The notes beneath the pieces were generated by a model that did not search any database, was not told the DNA's origin, and saw only the letters and a list, made by a program, of their open reading frames with translations. This document shows positions 1-6,255 of a stretch of DNA of 26,521 nucleotides, piece after piece. The stretch comes from UBA668 sp966112835 (GTDB lineage Bacteria > Actinomycetota > Acidimicrobiia > Acidimicrobiales > Ilumatobacteraceae): assembly GCA_966112835.1 (NCBI GenBank), contig CBHWEI010000019.1:1-26521 (forward strand), given 5' to 3'. Positions within the stretch are counted from its first letter, which is position 1. Each line of letters starts with the position of its first letter. The position numbers were made by a program, and so were the translations under genes.

Positions 1-218
1 GTCGTTTCACCCCCTCGTGCAGTGCCTATGCGATCGAGGCCCTCGAGGTGCACGGCTCCGCCCGCGGCCTGTGGCTGGCGGTGCGTCGACTGCTGCGCTG
101 CCGTCCGTTCGGCCCGTCCGGCTGGGATCCCGTTCCCGAGCCGACGTCCGATCGCTCACGTGATCGCTCCTTGTCCCGCGCCGACGCGCACATCTCCCCG
201 AAGGGGTCCCTCGCATGA
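1..218 (+). CDS. yidD: YidD, membrane protein insertion efficiency factor (3' part)
   Basis: This is the C-terminal part of YidD, a small membrane-associated protein that assists YidC-dependent insertion; its 5' end lies outside the window. Reading from base 3 gives RFTPSCSAYAIEALEVHG, then a segment ending CRPFGPSGWDPVPEP. The PSCS-Y-A-E-A motif and the C-R-PF-GG/S-G-DPVP motif are the family signatures. The frame is open to the window edge and stops with TGA at 216-218. The last 27 or so residues after DPVPEP are a nonconserved polar tail. The stop overlaps the yidC start as ATGA, as expected for the rpmH-rnpA-yidD-yidC operon. Identification rests on motif and context and is firm. Confidence 0.9.
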   Translation, partial: RFTPSCSAYAIEALEVHGSARGLWLAVRRLLRCRPFGPSGWDPVPEPTSDRSRDRSLSRADAHISPKGSLA

Positions 219-1285
219 TTGCTGGAGTCTTCGAGTACCCGGCCGCACTGCTGGCCTGGTTCTACAGCCTGACCGAGAACTACATCGTGGCCATCTCGCT
301 CATCGCCCTCGTGGTGATGCTGCTGACGGCCCCCCTGGTGCTGAAGAGCACCAAGGGCATGCTCGAGATGCAAAAACTGCAGCCCGAGATGAAGCGGCTG
401 CAGAACCAGTACCGCGGCGACCGCCAGAAGCTCAACGAAGAGATGATGAAGCTCTACCAGGAGCACAAGGTCAACCCGTTGGCGTCGTGCTTCCCGCTGC
501 TGCTGCAGATGCCGGTGTTCATCGTCATGTTCCGCGTGCTGCACGGCCTCACCACCACGGTCACCTGCACTGCGGCCAACTCGGCCGATGTGCTGCTCAA
601 GTACCCGGGCTCGTGCACGCCGGCGAACCTGGGCAAGGCCATCTTCACCCCGCAGTACGTGAGCACCTCGAGCAAGCTGTACCAGTCGTTGGTCGGCCAG
701 AACGAGATGCTGGCCTGGGGCCTCGACCTGTCGAAGCGCCCCTTCGCCGTCATGCGTGACTCGTTCACCGAGGGCCTGGTCTACGTCGGCCTGGTCCTGC
801 TGCTCGGCATCCTCTACTTCGTCCAGCAGCGCATGGTCGCCTCCCGTGCGGCGGTCTCCCCCACCGTGTCGCCCACCCAGCAGAAGCTCATGCAGTACCT
901 GCCCGTGGTGTTCGCGGTGTTCATGGGCTTCTACCTCACGGGTCTGGTCATCTACTACTTCGCCCAGGCCGTGTTCCGCATCGGTCTGAACTGGTACATC
1001 ACGCACCGCTTCTACAAGGGTGACGAATCACTCGGCCGCCAGGCACAGAAGGCCAGCGAGAAGGCTCGCGAGCTGCACAAGGAGTCCGGCGGTGGCGGTG
1101 GCGGCCTGTTCGGCCAGGCCAAGAAGGAGGCGATCGCGGCCAAGGAGGCCAAGGTCGCCAAGTCGGCCACCACGAGCAAGCGCGTGACGCCGCCGAAGAA
1201 CAAGCCCACCCCCTCGTCCAACGGCAGCACCAGCCGCCCGCCGTCCACCGGCAAGGCCGCTCGCCCGGACACCAAGAAGAAGTGA
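215..1285 (+). CDS. yidC: YidC/Oxa1 family membrane protein insertase
   Basis: This 356-aa insertase integrates proteins into the cytoplasmic membrane alone or with SecYEG. The N-terminal hydrophobic segments (about residues 5-45) are followed by the cytosolic coiled hairpin rich in K/E/Q (about 50-90). Next comes NPLASCFPLLLQMPVFIVMF (about 92-111), the family's most conserved stretch, then an extracytoplasmic insert of about 70 residues and three more membrane segments up to about residue 265. There is no large periplasmic P1 domain, as is usual in Gram-positives. The C-terminus is a long Gly/Lys/Ser/Thr-rich basic tail, expected to contact the ribosome. The ATG overlaps the yidD stop by 4 nt, and jag follows 13 nt after the stop. 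Confidence 0.95.
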   Translation: MIAGVFEYPAALLAWFYSLTENYIVAISLIALVVMLLTAPLVLKSTKGMLEMQKLQPEMKRLQNQYRGDRQKLNEEMMKLYQEHKVNPLASCFPLLLQMPVFIVMFRVLHGLTTTVTCTAANSADVLLKYPGSCTPANLGKAIFTPQYVSTSSKLYQSLVGQNEMLAWGLDLSKRPFAVMRDSFTEGLVYVGLVLLLGILYFVQQRMVASRAAVSPTVSPTQQKLMQYLPVVFAVFMGFYLTGLVIYYFAQAVFRIGLNWYITHRFYKGDESLGRQAQKASEKARELHKESGGGGGGLFGQAKKEAIAAKEAKVAKSATTSKRVTPPKNKPTPSSNGSTSRPPSTGKAARPDTKKK

Positions 1286-1298
1286 CAGGTCAACAGCA

Positions 1299-2231
1299 AT
1301 GGAGTTTGTAGAGACCACGGGCAAGACCGTGGAAGAAGCGAAGGAAAAGGCCCTCGACCAGCTGGGTGTCCACATGGAGGACGCCGAGTTCGAGGTGCTG
1401 GAAGAGCCCAAGGCCGGTCTGTTCGGTCGGGTCCGTGGCGAGGCCCGGGTTCGTGCCCGCGTTCGCCCGGCGCAGGTGCGCCAGAAGGTCGATCGTCGCG
1501 ACCGCAAGCGCAGCGACAAGGGCGACAAGGCCGACAAGGCCGACAAGGGCACCGAGAAGTCGGGCGACAAGAGCGCTGCCCGTGGCGAGAAGTCCGACCG
1601 TGCACCTCGCGGTGGCAACGGCGCCGCCAAGCAGGGCGCCAAGTCCGGCCCCAAGTCGGACGCCGGCCAGCGGGCACCGCGTGCCGCCAAGCCGAAGGCC
1701 GAACGGCCGTCGACCACCGACGGTGCGCCGTCGACGGACAAGAACCAGCAGAGTGAGGAGCAGATCGTGGATGCACGTCAGGTGGGTGAAGAGGCCAGCC
1801 GGTTCATGACCGGCCTCATTCAGGCGTTCGGTGCCGAGGGCACCGTCGAGCTGGTGGAGGACGGCGACGATCTGGAAGTGCGCGTGCACGGCAAGGAGCT
1901 CGGCCTGCTGGTCGGTCCCCGTGGCACCACGCTCCAGGCCGTGCAGGACCTGGCCCGTGTCGCATCGCAGCGTCGCCTCGGCGACCACGACACCCGCCTG
2001 CGGGTCGACGTCGGTGGCTACCGCGAGCGCCGTCGTGAGGCCCTCGGCAAGTTCGCCGTGCAGATGGCCGACGAGGTGAAGGCCTCGGGTGTGGCCCGCG
2101 TGCTCGAGCCGATGTCGTCGGCCGACCGAAAGATCATCCACGACACGCTGTCCGAGATCGAGGGCATCGCCACCCGGTCCGAGGGCGACGACCCGTACCG
2201 CCGGGTGGTCATCTCCCCGGCGAATGACTGA
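1299..2231 (+). CDS. khpB: Jag/KhpB RNA-binding protein (Jag-N, KH, R3H)
   Basis: This 310-aa cytoplasmic RNA-binding protein belongs to the SpoIIIJ-associated Jag/KhpB family, which partners with KhpA in other bacteria and influences cell division and envelope growth. The Jag-N domain occupies about residues 1-55 (MEFVETTGKTVEEAKEKAL, then AGLFGRVRGEA). A low-complexity basic linker of about 95 residues follows and contains four tandem D-K-G/A units. The KH domain (about 165-240) carries LLVGPRGTTLQAVQDL, with GPRG as the GXXG loop. The R3H domain (about 245-305) carries RKIIHDTL. It sits between yidC and rsmG as usual in actinobacteria. Its stop overlaps the rsmG start by 8 nt, suggesting coupled translation. 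The linker is longer than in most relatives. Confidence 0.93.
   Translation: MEFVETTGKTVEEAKEKALDQLGVHMEDAEFEVLEEPKAGLFGRVRGEARVRARVRPAQVRQKVDRRDRKRSDKGDKADKADKGTEKSGDKSAARGEKSDRAPRGGNGAAKQGAKSGPKSDAGQRAPRAAKPKAERPSTTDGAPSTDKNQQSEEQIVDARQVGEEASRFMTGLIQAFGAEGTVELVEDGDDLEVRVHGKELGLLVGPRGTTLQAVQDLARVASQRRLGDHDTRLRVDVGGYRERRREALGKFAVQMADEVKASGVARVLEPMSSADRKIIHDTLSEIEGIATRSEGDDPYRRVVISPAND
1515..1550 (+). repeat. Four 9-nt tandem repeats in the jag linker
   Basis: The unit GACAAGGSC (S is G or C) occurs four times head to tail: GGC, GCC, GCC and GGC at the variable end. It encodes D-K-G, D-K-A, D-K-A, D-K-G in the basic linker between Jag-N and KH. Reading-frame-preserving copy-number variation between strains would be expected. 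Confidence 0.85.
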
Positions 2232-2763
2232 CGACACTCCCCTGCTGACGGCACTCGGCGCCATTCAGGCCCGAGGCGCCATCGGCGAAGCGTCGTTGCA
2301 GCGTGCCATCGAGCACGCCGAACAGTATGTCCACACGGTCCCGGCCACGGCCGGGACCTTGTGCGATCTGGGCTCGGGTGGGGGATTGCCCGGCCTCGTC
2401 ATCGCCGTGCGCTGCCCGGCGTTGCGGCTCACGTTGGTCGAGCGGCGGGCCACCCGGGCCGATCTGCTGCGCCGGGCGGTGGGATCGCTCGACCTGGGGG
2501 ACCGTGTGTCGGTGGTCGCCGACGACGTGCGGGTGGTGGCCGAGGCCACACCCGGCACCTTCGACGTGGTCACGGCGCGCAGCTTCGCGGCCCCGCCGAT
2601 CACCACCCGGTGGGCGTCGGCTCTGCTCCGCACCGGCGGTCTGCTGATCGTCAGCGAGCCGCCGGAAGACGACCCGACACGCTGGCCGGCGGAGCTGCTC
2701 GAGCGCCTGGACCTGGTGGATCAGGGCAAGGACCAGGGCGTTCGCACGTTCCGACGTCGCTGA
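2224..2763 (+). CDS. rsmG: RsmG, 16S rRNA (guanine-N7) methyltransferase
   Basis: This 179-aa enzyme is expected to methylate N7 of 16S rRNA G527 (E. coli numbering) using S-adenosylmethionine. SAM-binding motif I reads CDLGSGGGLPGLVIA (about residues 47-61), followed by the acidic strand end LVERRATRADLL (71-82) and FDVVTARSFAAP (about 113-124), all characteristic of GidB/RsmG. The start chosen is ATG at 2224, which overlaps the jag stop by 8 nt. The protein is shorter than the usual 205-240 residues, chiefly because the N-terminal helical region is trimmed. The frame stays open further upstream inside jag, but the context favours 2224. The first parS site begins 2 nt after its stop codon. 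Confidence 0.9.
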   Translation: MTDDTPLLTALGAIQARGAIGEASLQRAIEHAEQYVHTVPATAGTLCDLGSGGGLPGLVIAVRCPALRLTLVERRATRADLLRRAVGSLDLGDRVSVVADDVRVVAEATPGTFDVVTARSFAAPPITTRWASALLRTGGLLIVSEPPEDDPTRWPAELLERLDLVDQGKDQGVRTFRRR

Positions 2764-2764
2764 C

Positions 2765-2778
2765 GTTCCACGTGGAAC
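2765..2778. promoter_or_regulatory. parS site 1 (ParB binding)
   Basis: GTTCCACGTGGAAC is a perfect 14-bp palindrome one base per arm away from the canonical parS GTTTCACGTGAAAC. It lies 2 nt after the rsmG stop. It is the most symmetric of three copies in this gap. Confidence 0.9.
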
Positions 2779-2845
2779 ATCGGTGGGGGGTCCGCCTCGC
2801 GACCCGGCAACCCGGCCGTTGCAGTGCAGGGACACGGCCGGTGGA

Positions 2846-2861
2846 TGTTTCACGTGGAACA
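2846..2861. promoter_or_regulatory. parS site 2 (ParB binding)
   Basis: TGTTTCACGTGGAACA matches 15 of 16 positions of the Bacillus-type parS consensus and equals the form common in actinobacteria. Its 14-mer begins 82 nt after that of site 1. Confidence 0.95.
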
Positions 2862-2907
2862 TCGAGGACGTTCTGACCCGCCGAGACCGGGCCCCGCAGA
2901 CCCGGGA

Positions 2908-2923
2908 TGTTTCACGTGGAACA
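2908..2923. promoter_or_regulatory. parS site 3 (ParB binding)
   Basis: TGTTTCACGTGGAACA is identical to site 2 and lies 62 nt after it. The remaining gap up to the parA start contains a weak -10-like TATCCT at 2979-2984 without a convincing -35, and otherwise nothing recognisable. Confidence 0.95.
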
Positions 2924-3041
2924 CAGGGGAGTGGCGCGCAACGTGGTTGCCATCCGCACCTGACGGCGTGAGGGACGCTATCCTGCGGGATGTTCGCCCG
3001 GATGTTCCCTCGGGCCTAGAGCGAGCAGGAGTTGTTCCTCG

Positions 3042-3848
3042 ATGACCTCACCCGACGAGGGGAAGCGGCCGCTCCCCCGTGTCATTGCCGTCGCCAACCA
3101 GAAGGGCGGCGTGGGCAAGACCACCACGACCATCAACCTCGGCGCCTGCCTTGCAGAGCTGGGCTACCGCACGCTCATCGTCGACCTCGACCCGCAGGGC
3201 AACGCCTCGACGGGCCTGGGCATCGACAACCGTGGCCTCGAGACCTCGATGTACCACGTCATCATGCACGAGGTGCCGCTCGAGAACTGCATCGAGCCGT
3301 CCTCGGTGAAGAACCTGTTCGTCGCGCCGGCGAGCCTCGACCTGGCCGGTGCCGAGATCGAACTGGTCCCGGCGTTCAGCCGTGAGAACCGCTTGCGCCG
3401 TGCCATCGAGGCCGTCCTCGACGACTACGACTACGTGCTCATCGACTGCCCCCCGTCGCTGGGCCTGCTCACGGTGAACGGCCTGAACGCCGCCTCGGAG
3501 GTGCTCGTGCCCATCCAGTGCGAGTACTACGCACTCGAGGGTCTGGGCCAACTGCTGCGCAACGTCGACCTGGTGAAGCGCAACCTGAACCCCCGCCTGG
3601 AAGTGAGCACCATCGTCTGCGTCATGTACGACGCACGCACGAAGTTGGCCGACCAGGTGGTGAAGGAAGTGCGCGAGCACTTCGGTGACAAGGTCTGCCG
3701 CTCGGTGGTGCCGCGTACGGTCCGTCTGTCCGAGGCGCCCTCGTACGGGCAGCCGATCATCACCTTCGATCCTGGTTCTCGAGGTGCGACCGCCTATCGC
3801 GGCGTCGCCAAGGAGGTGAGCGGTGGCCCGGCAGAGCGGACTCGGTAA
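3042..3848 (+). CDS. parA: ParA/Soj chromosome-partitioning ATPase
   Basis: This 268-aa deviant Walker ATPase binds DNA nonspecifically as an ATP dimer and moves ParB-parS complexes during chromosome segregation. The deviant Walker A motif is KGGVGKTTT (residues 21-29), with the signature lysine at its start. IVDLDPQGNAS (about 46-56) and VLIDCPPSLGLLT (about 132-144) are the next two conserved blocks. The C-terminal block contains VPRTVRLSEAPSYGQPI. The N-terminal extension before the motif is short, so this is the small chromosomal type without an autoregulatory HTH. AGGAG at 3027-3031 lies 10 nt before the ATG. The 3' end overlaps parB by 26 nt, and three parS sites lie immediately upstream. 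Confidence 0.96.
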   Translation: MTSPDEGKRPLPRVIAVANQKGGVGKTTTTINLGACLAELGYRTLIVDLDPQGNASTGLGIDNRGLETSMYHVIMHEVPLENCIEPSSVKNLFVAPASLDLAGAEIELVPAFSRENRLRRAIEAVLDDYDYVLIDCPPSLGLLTVNGLNAASEVLVPIQCEYYALEGLGQLLRNVDLVKRNLNPRLEVSTIVCVMYDARTKLADQVVKEVREHFGDKVCRSVVPRTVRLSEAPSYGQPIITFDPGSRGATAYRGVAKEVSGGPAERTR

Positions 3849-4755
3849 AGGCCTGGGGGCACTCATCCCCGCCGATGTGACGGCGGTGGTGTCGGGCGAC
3901 CAGCCACGCCTGGAGGACCTCCCGGTCGGGAACATCGTTCCCAACCCCAACCAGCCACGCGTGCACTTCGACGAGGAGTCGTTGTCGGACCTGGCGGCGT
4001 CCATCCGTGAGATCGGTGTGCTGCAGCCGGTGCTCGTGCGCGCCACCGGGGGAGGGCAGTACGAGCTCATCGCCGGCGAGCGTCGATGGCGTGCGGCTCG
4101 GCGTGCCGGCCTGGCGGTCATCCCCGCGGTCGTGCGCACTGCCGACAACGTCGGCTCGGTCGAGCAGGCACTGGTCGAGAACCTGCACCGCCAGGACCTC
4201 ACTCCGTTGGAGGAGGCCGCGGCCTACCAACAGCTCATCGAGGACTTCTCACTCACCCACGAGCAGGTCGCCCAACGCGTGGGCAAGAGCCGGTCGGCGG
4301 TCACCAACACCCTGCGGCTCATGTCGTTGCCGGCCGCCATCCAGGCACTGCTGGCCGATGGTCGCCTGTCGGCCGGTCACGCCAAGGCGTTGCTGGGCAC
4401 ACCCGACCGGGCGTTCCAGGAACAACTCGCCCGCCGGGCTGCGTCCGAGGGGTGGTCGGTACGCATGCTCGAGGAGGCCGTGCGCGACCGCGGCGGTGCC
4501 GAGCCGGCGGCCGCCGACGAGGCCGGTGAGTCGGCCCCGACGCGCCGCACCGCCGATGGCGCCGGCGTGGTGGAGGGGACGAAGCTGCGTCCGCCGGGTC
4601 TGCTCGAGTTGGAGCACCTGTTGGCCGAGCACTTGTCCACACGCGTCAGCGTCACCATGGGCGCGAGCCGGGGCAAGGTCGTCATCGATTTTGCCGATCT
4701 GGAGGATCTGGAGCGCATCTACCACCAGATGACCACGGGAAGCGAAACTCTCTGA
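3823..4755 (+). CDS. parB: ParB chromosome-partitioning protein (CTPase clamp)
   Basis: This 310-aa protein loads at parS and spreads as a CTP-dependent clamp, working with ParA. The N-terminus MARQSGLGKGLGALIP is the ParA-contacting basic segment. The conserved CTP-binding motif GERRWRAARRAG is at residues 85-96, followed by ENLHRQDLTPLEEA (about 120-133). The HTH spans about 144-170 (LTHEQVAQRVGKSRSAVTNTLRL), with LSAGHAKALL at about 182-191. A variable acidic/Ala linker then precedes the C-terminal dimerisation domain ending in YHQMTTGSETL. The start is GTG at 3823 with AGGAGG at 3811-3816, 6 nt upstream, inside the parA 3' end. The cognate parS sites are in the same window. Confidence 0.95.
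   Translation: MARQSGLGKGLGALIPADVTAVVSGDQPRLEDLPVGNIVPNPNQPRVHFDEESLSDLAASIREIGVLQPVLVRATGGGQYELIAGERRWRAARRAGLAVIPAVVRTADNVGSVEQALVENLHRQDLTPLEEAAAYQQLIEDFSLTHEQVAQRVGKSRSAVTNTLRLMSLPAAIQALLADGRLSAGHAKALLGTPDRAFQEQLARRAASEGWSVRMLEEAVRDRGGAEPAAADEAGESAPTRRTADGAGVVEGTKLRPPGLLELEHLLAEHLSTRVSVTMGASRGKVVIDFADLEDLERIYHQMTTGSETL
4633..4641 (+). promoter_or_regulatory. DnaA box inside the parB 3' end
   Basis: TTGTCCACA is an exact copy of the actinobacterial DnaA box form. It is embedded in coding sequence for L-S-T near the parB C-terminus. Binding is inferred from sequence only. Confidence 0.5.
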
Positions 4756-4760
4756 GGTCT

Positions 4761-4781
4761 TCGACCACGCTCCGTGGTCGA
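4761..4781. terminator. Hairpin between convergent parB and cwlM-like gene
   Basis: TCGACCACG pairs perfectly with CGTGGTCGA across a 3-nt loop, CTC. The 9-bp stem lies 6 nt after the parB stop. There is no U-tract on either strand, so termination efficiency is uncertain, but its place between two facing genes fits a bidirectional terminator. Confidence 0.6.
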
Positions 4782-4788
4782 CCTTGAC

Positions 4789-4807
4789 AACCCTCGCCTT
4801 GAGGGTT
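4789..4807. terminator. Second hairpin between the convergent genes
   Basis: AACCCTC pairs with GAGGGTT across a 5-nt loop, GCCTT, giving a 7-bp stem. It follows the first hairpin by 7 nt, forming a tandem pair. On either strand the stem ends in only two T residues. Confidence 0.5.
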
Positions 4808-4829
4808 ACACACACGTGGGGGACAACCC

Positions 4830-4838
4830 TGTGGACAA
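4830..4838 (-). promoter_or_regulatory. DnaA box downstream of parB
   Basis: The minus strand reads TTGTCCACA exactly. It lies 5 nt beyond the stop of the convergent cwlM-like gene and about 190 nt from the box inside parB, in the opposite orientation. Confidence 0.5.
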
Positions 4839-4842
4839 ACTC

Positions 4843-5802
4843 TCAGCTCGCGCGAGAGATCCACAGTTCCAGGGCGTGCAGCACCCCGGTGGCGATGGCC
4901 GGGGTGGCGTCGACCACGGTACGCACCGGTCCCATGGTGAGCAGCACGGCCGGCATGCGCGTCTCGCGCAGCACCGGCAACCGCATCCCGCCCGCGTGGA
5001 ACTGCAGGCCGGCGACGCCGTCGAGCTGCTCGACGATGCCTTCGGCCAGGGCTCGGCCGCCCACCGACTCGAACGTGGGCACCCGGTAGAAGGTGGCCAC
5101 GGCGTCGGGTTCGGCACTGGCCTCGAAACCCACGTAGGCGTGGGCGTTGAAGTGGTTCGCCGCCAAGGCCTGGGCCACCGGATCCGGCTCGTCGAGGGGC
5201 ATCACGGTGGCGCCGCGCTGGCGCAGCTCGCGGGCCAGCGTGCGGGCCAGGCCGCTGAGTGCGCCGAACTGGCCGATCACCACGCGGGTGTCGGCCAGCG
5301 AGCCCAACCCCTGACGAAGGCGTTCCTTCTCGCGAACTGCCTGCACACCGGGGCCGTCGCCGGTCTGGCTGCTGACGATGGCGATGGCCCGCACCGTGTC
5401 GGGGCCGCACACCGCGTCGTCGGGCAACCCGCAGTTGCGCTGGAAGTCCTGCAGGGCGCGTGCCGTGCGCGGCCCCAGGATGCCGTCGACGCGACCACAG
5501 TCGAATCCCAGCCGGCTCAGCCCGTGCTGCAGTTCACCCACGTCGTCGCCGCGCAGGTTCGGCGAGGTGAGGAACAGCAGCCGGTCACCGAGGGTCCAGT
5601 TGGCCTCGACGAGCGCGGTCCACGTGGTCTCGTCGCAGATGCCGTCGGCGCGCAGGCCCCGCGCCTCCTGGAAGGCGCGGACGGCCGCTTCGGTGCGCGC
5701 GCAGAACTCACCCACCTCGGCGCCCGGGGCGGGTGCGAACCCGGCACTACCGAGGCGGCGCTGCAGGTCGCGGATGGCTTCGCCGCGCTGCCCGGGGGTC
5801 AG
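4843..5802 (-). CDS. CwlM-like pseudo-amidase with two peptidoglycan-binding domains
   Basis: The protein is about 319 aa, with PG_binding_1 repeats at about residues 5-65 (GEAIRDLQRRLGSAGF) and 80-145 (DDVGELQHGLSRLGFDCG). A degenerate Amidase_3 domain follows. The usual DPGHGG histidine block is missing, SIHANA is replaced by VGFEASA, and the PAVLVE glutamate by threonine (PAVLLTMGP). Zinc hydrolysis is therefore unlikely. Mycobacterial CwlM, also beside trxA and parB, is a noncatalytic regulator of MurA, so a similar role is inferred. There is no ATG/GTG before the first repeat. The first GTG (5715) would cut that repeat in half. CTG at 5802 overlaps the trxA stop as CTGA, and ATT at 5820 has AGGAG 8 nt upstream. 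CTG is chosen tentatively. Confidence 0.8.
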   Translation of the reverse strand: MTPGQRGEAIRDLQRRLGSAGFAPAPGAEVGEFCARTEAAVRAFQEARGLRADGICDETTWTALVEANWTLGDRLLFLTSPNLRGDDVGELQHGLSRLGFDCGRVDGILGPRTARALQDFQRNCGLPDDAVCGPDTVRAIAIVSSQTGDGPGVQAVREKERLRQGLGSLADTRVVIGQFGALSGLARTLARELRQRGATVMPLDEPDPVAQALAANHFNAHAYVGFEASAEPDAVATFYRVPTFESVGGRALAEGIVEQLDGVAGLQFHAGGMRLPVLRETRMPAVLLTMGPVRTVVDATPAIATGVLHALELWISRAS

Positions 5803-6134
5803 CGGGAAGTAGGCAGAAATTCGTTGAGCTCCTGCAGCAACTGGCCCTTGCCCTTGGCGCCGACGAGCTTCTTGGCCAGCTCACCCTTGTTGAACACCAG
5901 GAGGGTGGGGATGCTCATGACGTTGAAGCGCATGGCGATCTCGGGGTTCTCGTCCACGTTCAGCTTGGCGATGGTGATGCCCGGCTGCTCGGTGGCGATC
6001 TCGCCCAGGATGGGGGCGATGAGCTTGCAGGGGCCGCACCATTCGGCCCAGAAATCGACCACGATGGGCTGATCGCTGGCGGCGACCGTCTCGTCGAAGG
6101 TGGACGTGGTGAGGGTGACGATGCCATCGGCCAT
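5799..6134 (-). CDS. trxA: Thioredoxin
   Basis: This is a 111-aa cytoplasmic thiol-disulfide oxidoreductase, reduced by the neighbouring TrxB. The active site is WCGPC at residues 32-36, preceded by VVDFWA. The cis-proline block is SIPTLLVFNKGE (about 74-85), and length and motifs are typical of TrxA. The start is ATG at 6134 with AAAGGA at 6143-6148 (minus strand), 8 nt upstream. The 121-nt gap after trxB holds a sigma-R/sigma-H type promoter and a housekeeping-like TAACAT box, so trxA and the cwlM-like gene behind it probably have their own oxidative-stress-responsive transcription. Confidence 0.96.
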   Translation of the reverse strand: MADGIVTLTTSTFDETVAASDQPIVVDFWAEWCGPCKLIAPILGEIATEQPGITIAKLNVDENPEIAMRFNVMSIPTLLVFNKGELAKKLVGAKGKGQLLQELNEFLPTSR

Positions 6135-6162
6135 GGCGCGGGTCCTTTCGCTGGGGATGGTG

Positions 6163-6168
6163 ATGTTA
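6163..6168 (-). promoter_or_regulatory. Candidate -10 box of trxA
   Basis: The minus strand reads TAACAT, which fits TANNNT. A start about 7 nt downstream would give a leader of roughly 22 nt before the trxA ATG. No clear -35 was found for it. Confidence 0.35.
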
Positions 6169-6177
6169 CCGCCCACC

Positions 6178-6203
6178 AACCGGCGGGACGGGACGGGCAT
6201 TCC
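6178..6203 (-). promoter_or_regulatory. Sigma-R/sigma-H type promoter of trxA
   Basis: On the minus strand GGAAT (6203-6199) is separated by exactly 18 nt from GTT (6180-6178). This is the consensus of thiol-oxidative-stress sigma factors of the SigR (Streptomyces) and SigH (Mycobacterium) group, whose known targets include thioredoxin genes. Transcription would start around 6172, leaving a leader of about 37 nt. Confidence 0.65.
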
Positions 6204-6255
6204 GCCGGACGCCCGATGGCCCGCGGCAACGGGGCCTCCGAGCGTCAGTGCAGCG

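Noticed and set aside
2783..3041. Small open frames crossing the parS region
   Set aside because: They run through the parS sites with no ribosome-binding site and no conserved-looking sequence.
4785..4812. TTGACA with TACACA 16 nt downstream on the plus strand, a possible antisense promoter into the cwlM-like gene
   Set aside because: The -10 lacks the final T and the spacer is the second hairpin between the convergent genes; too weak alone.
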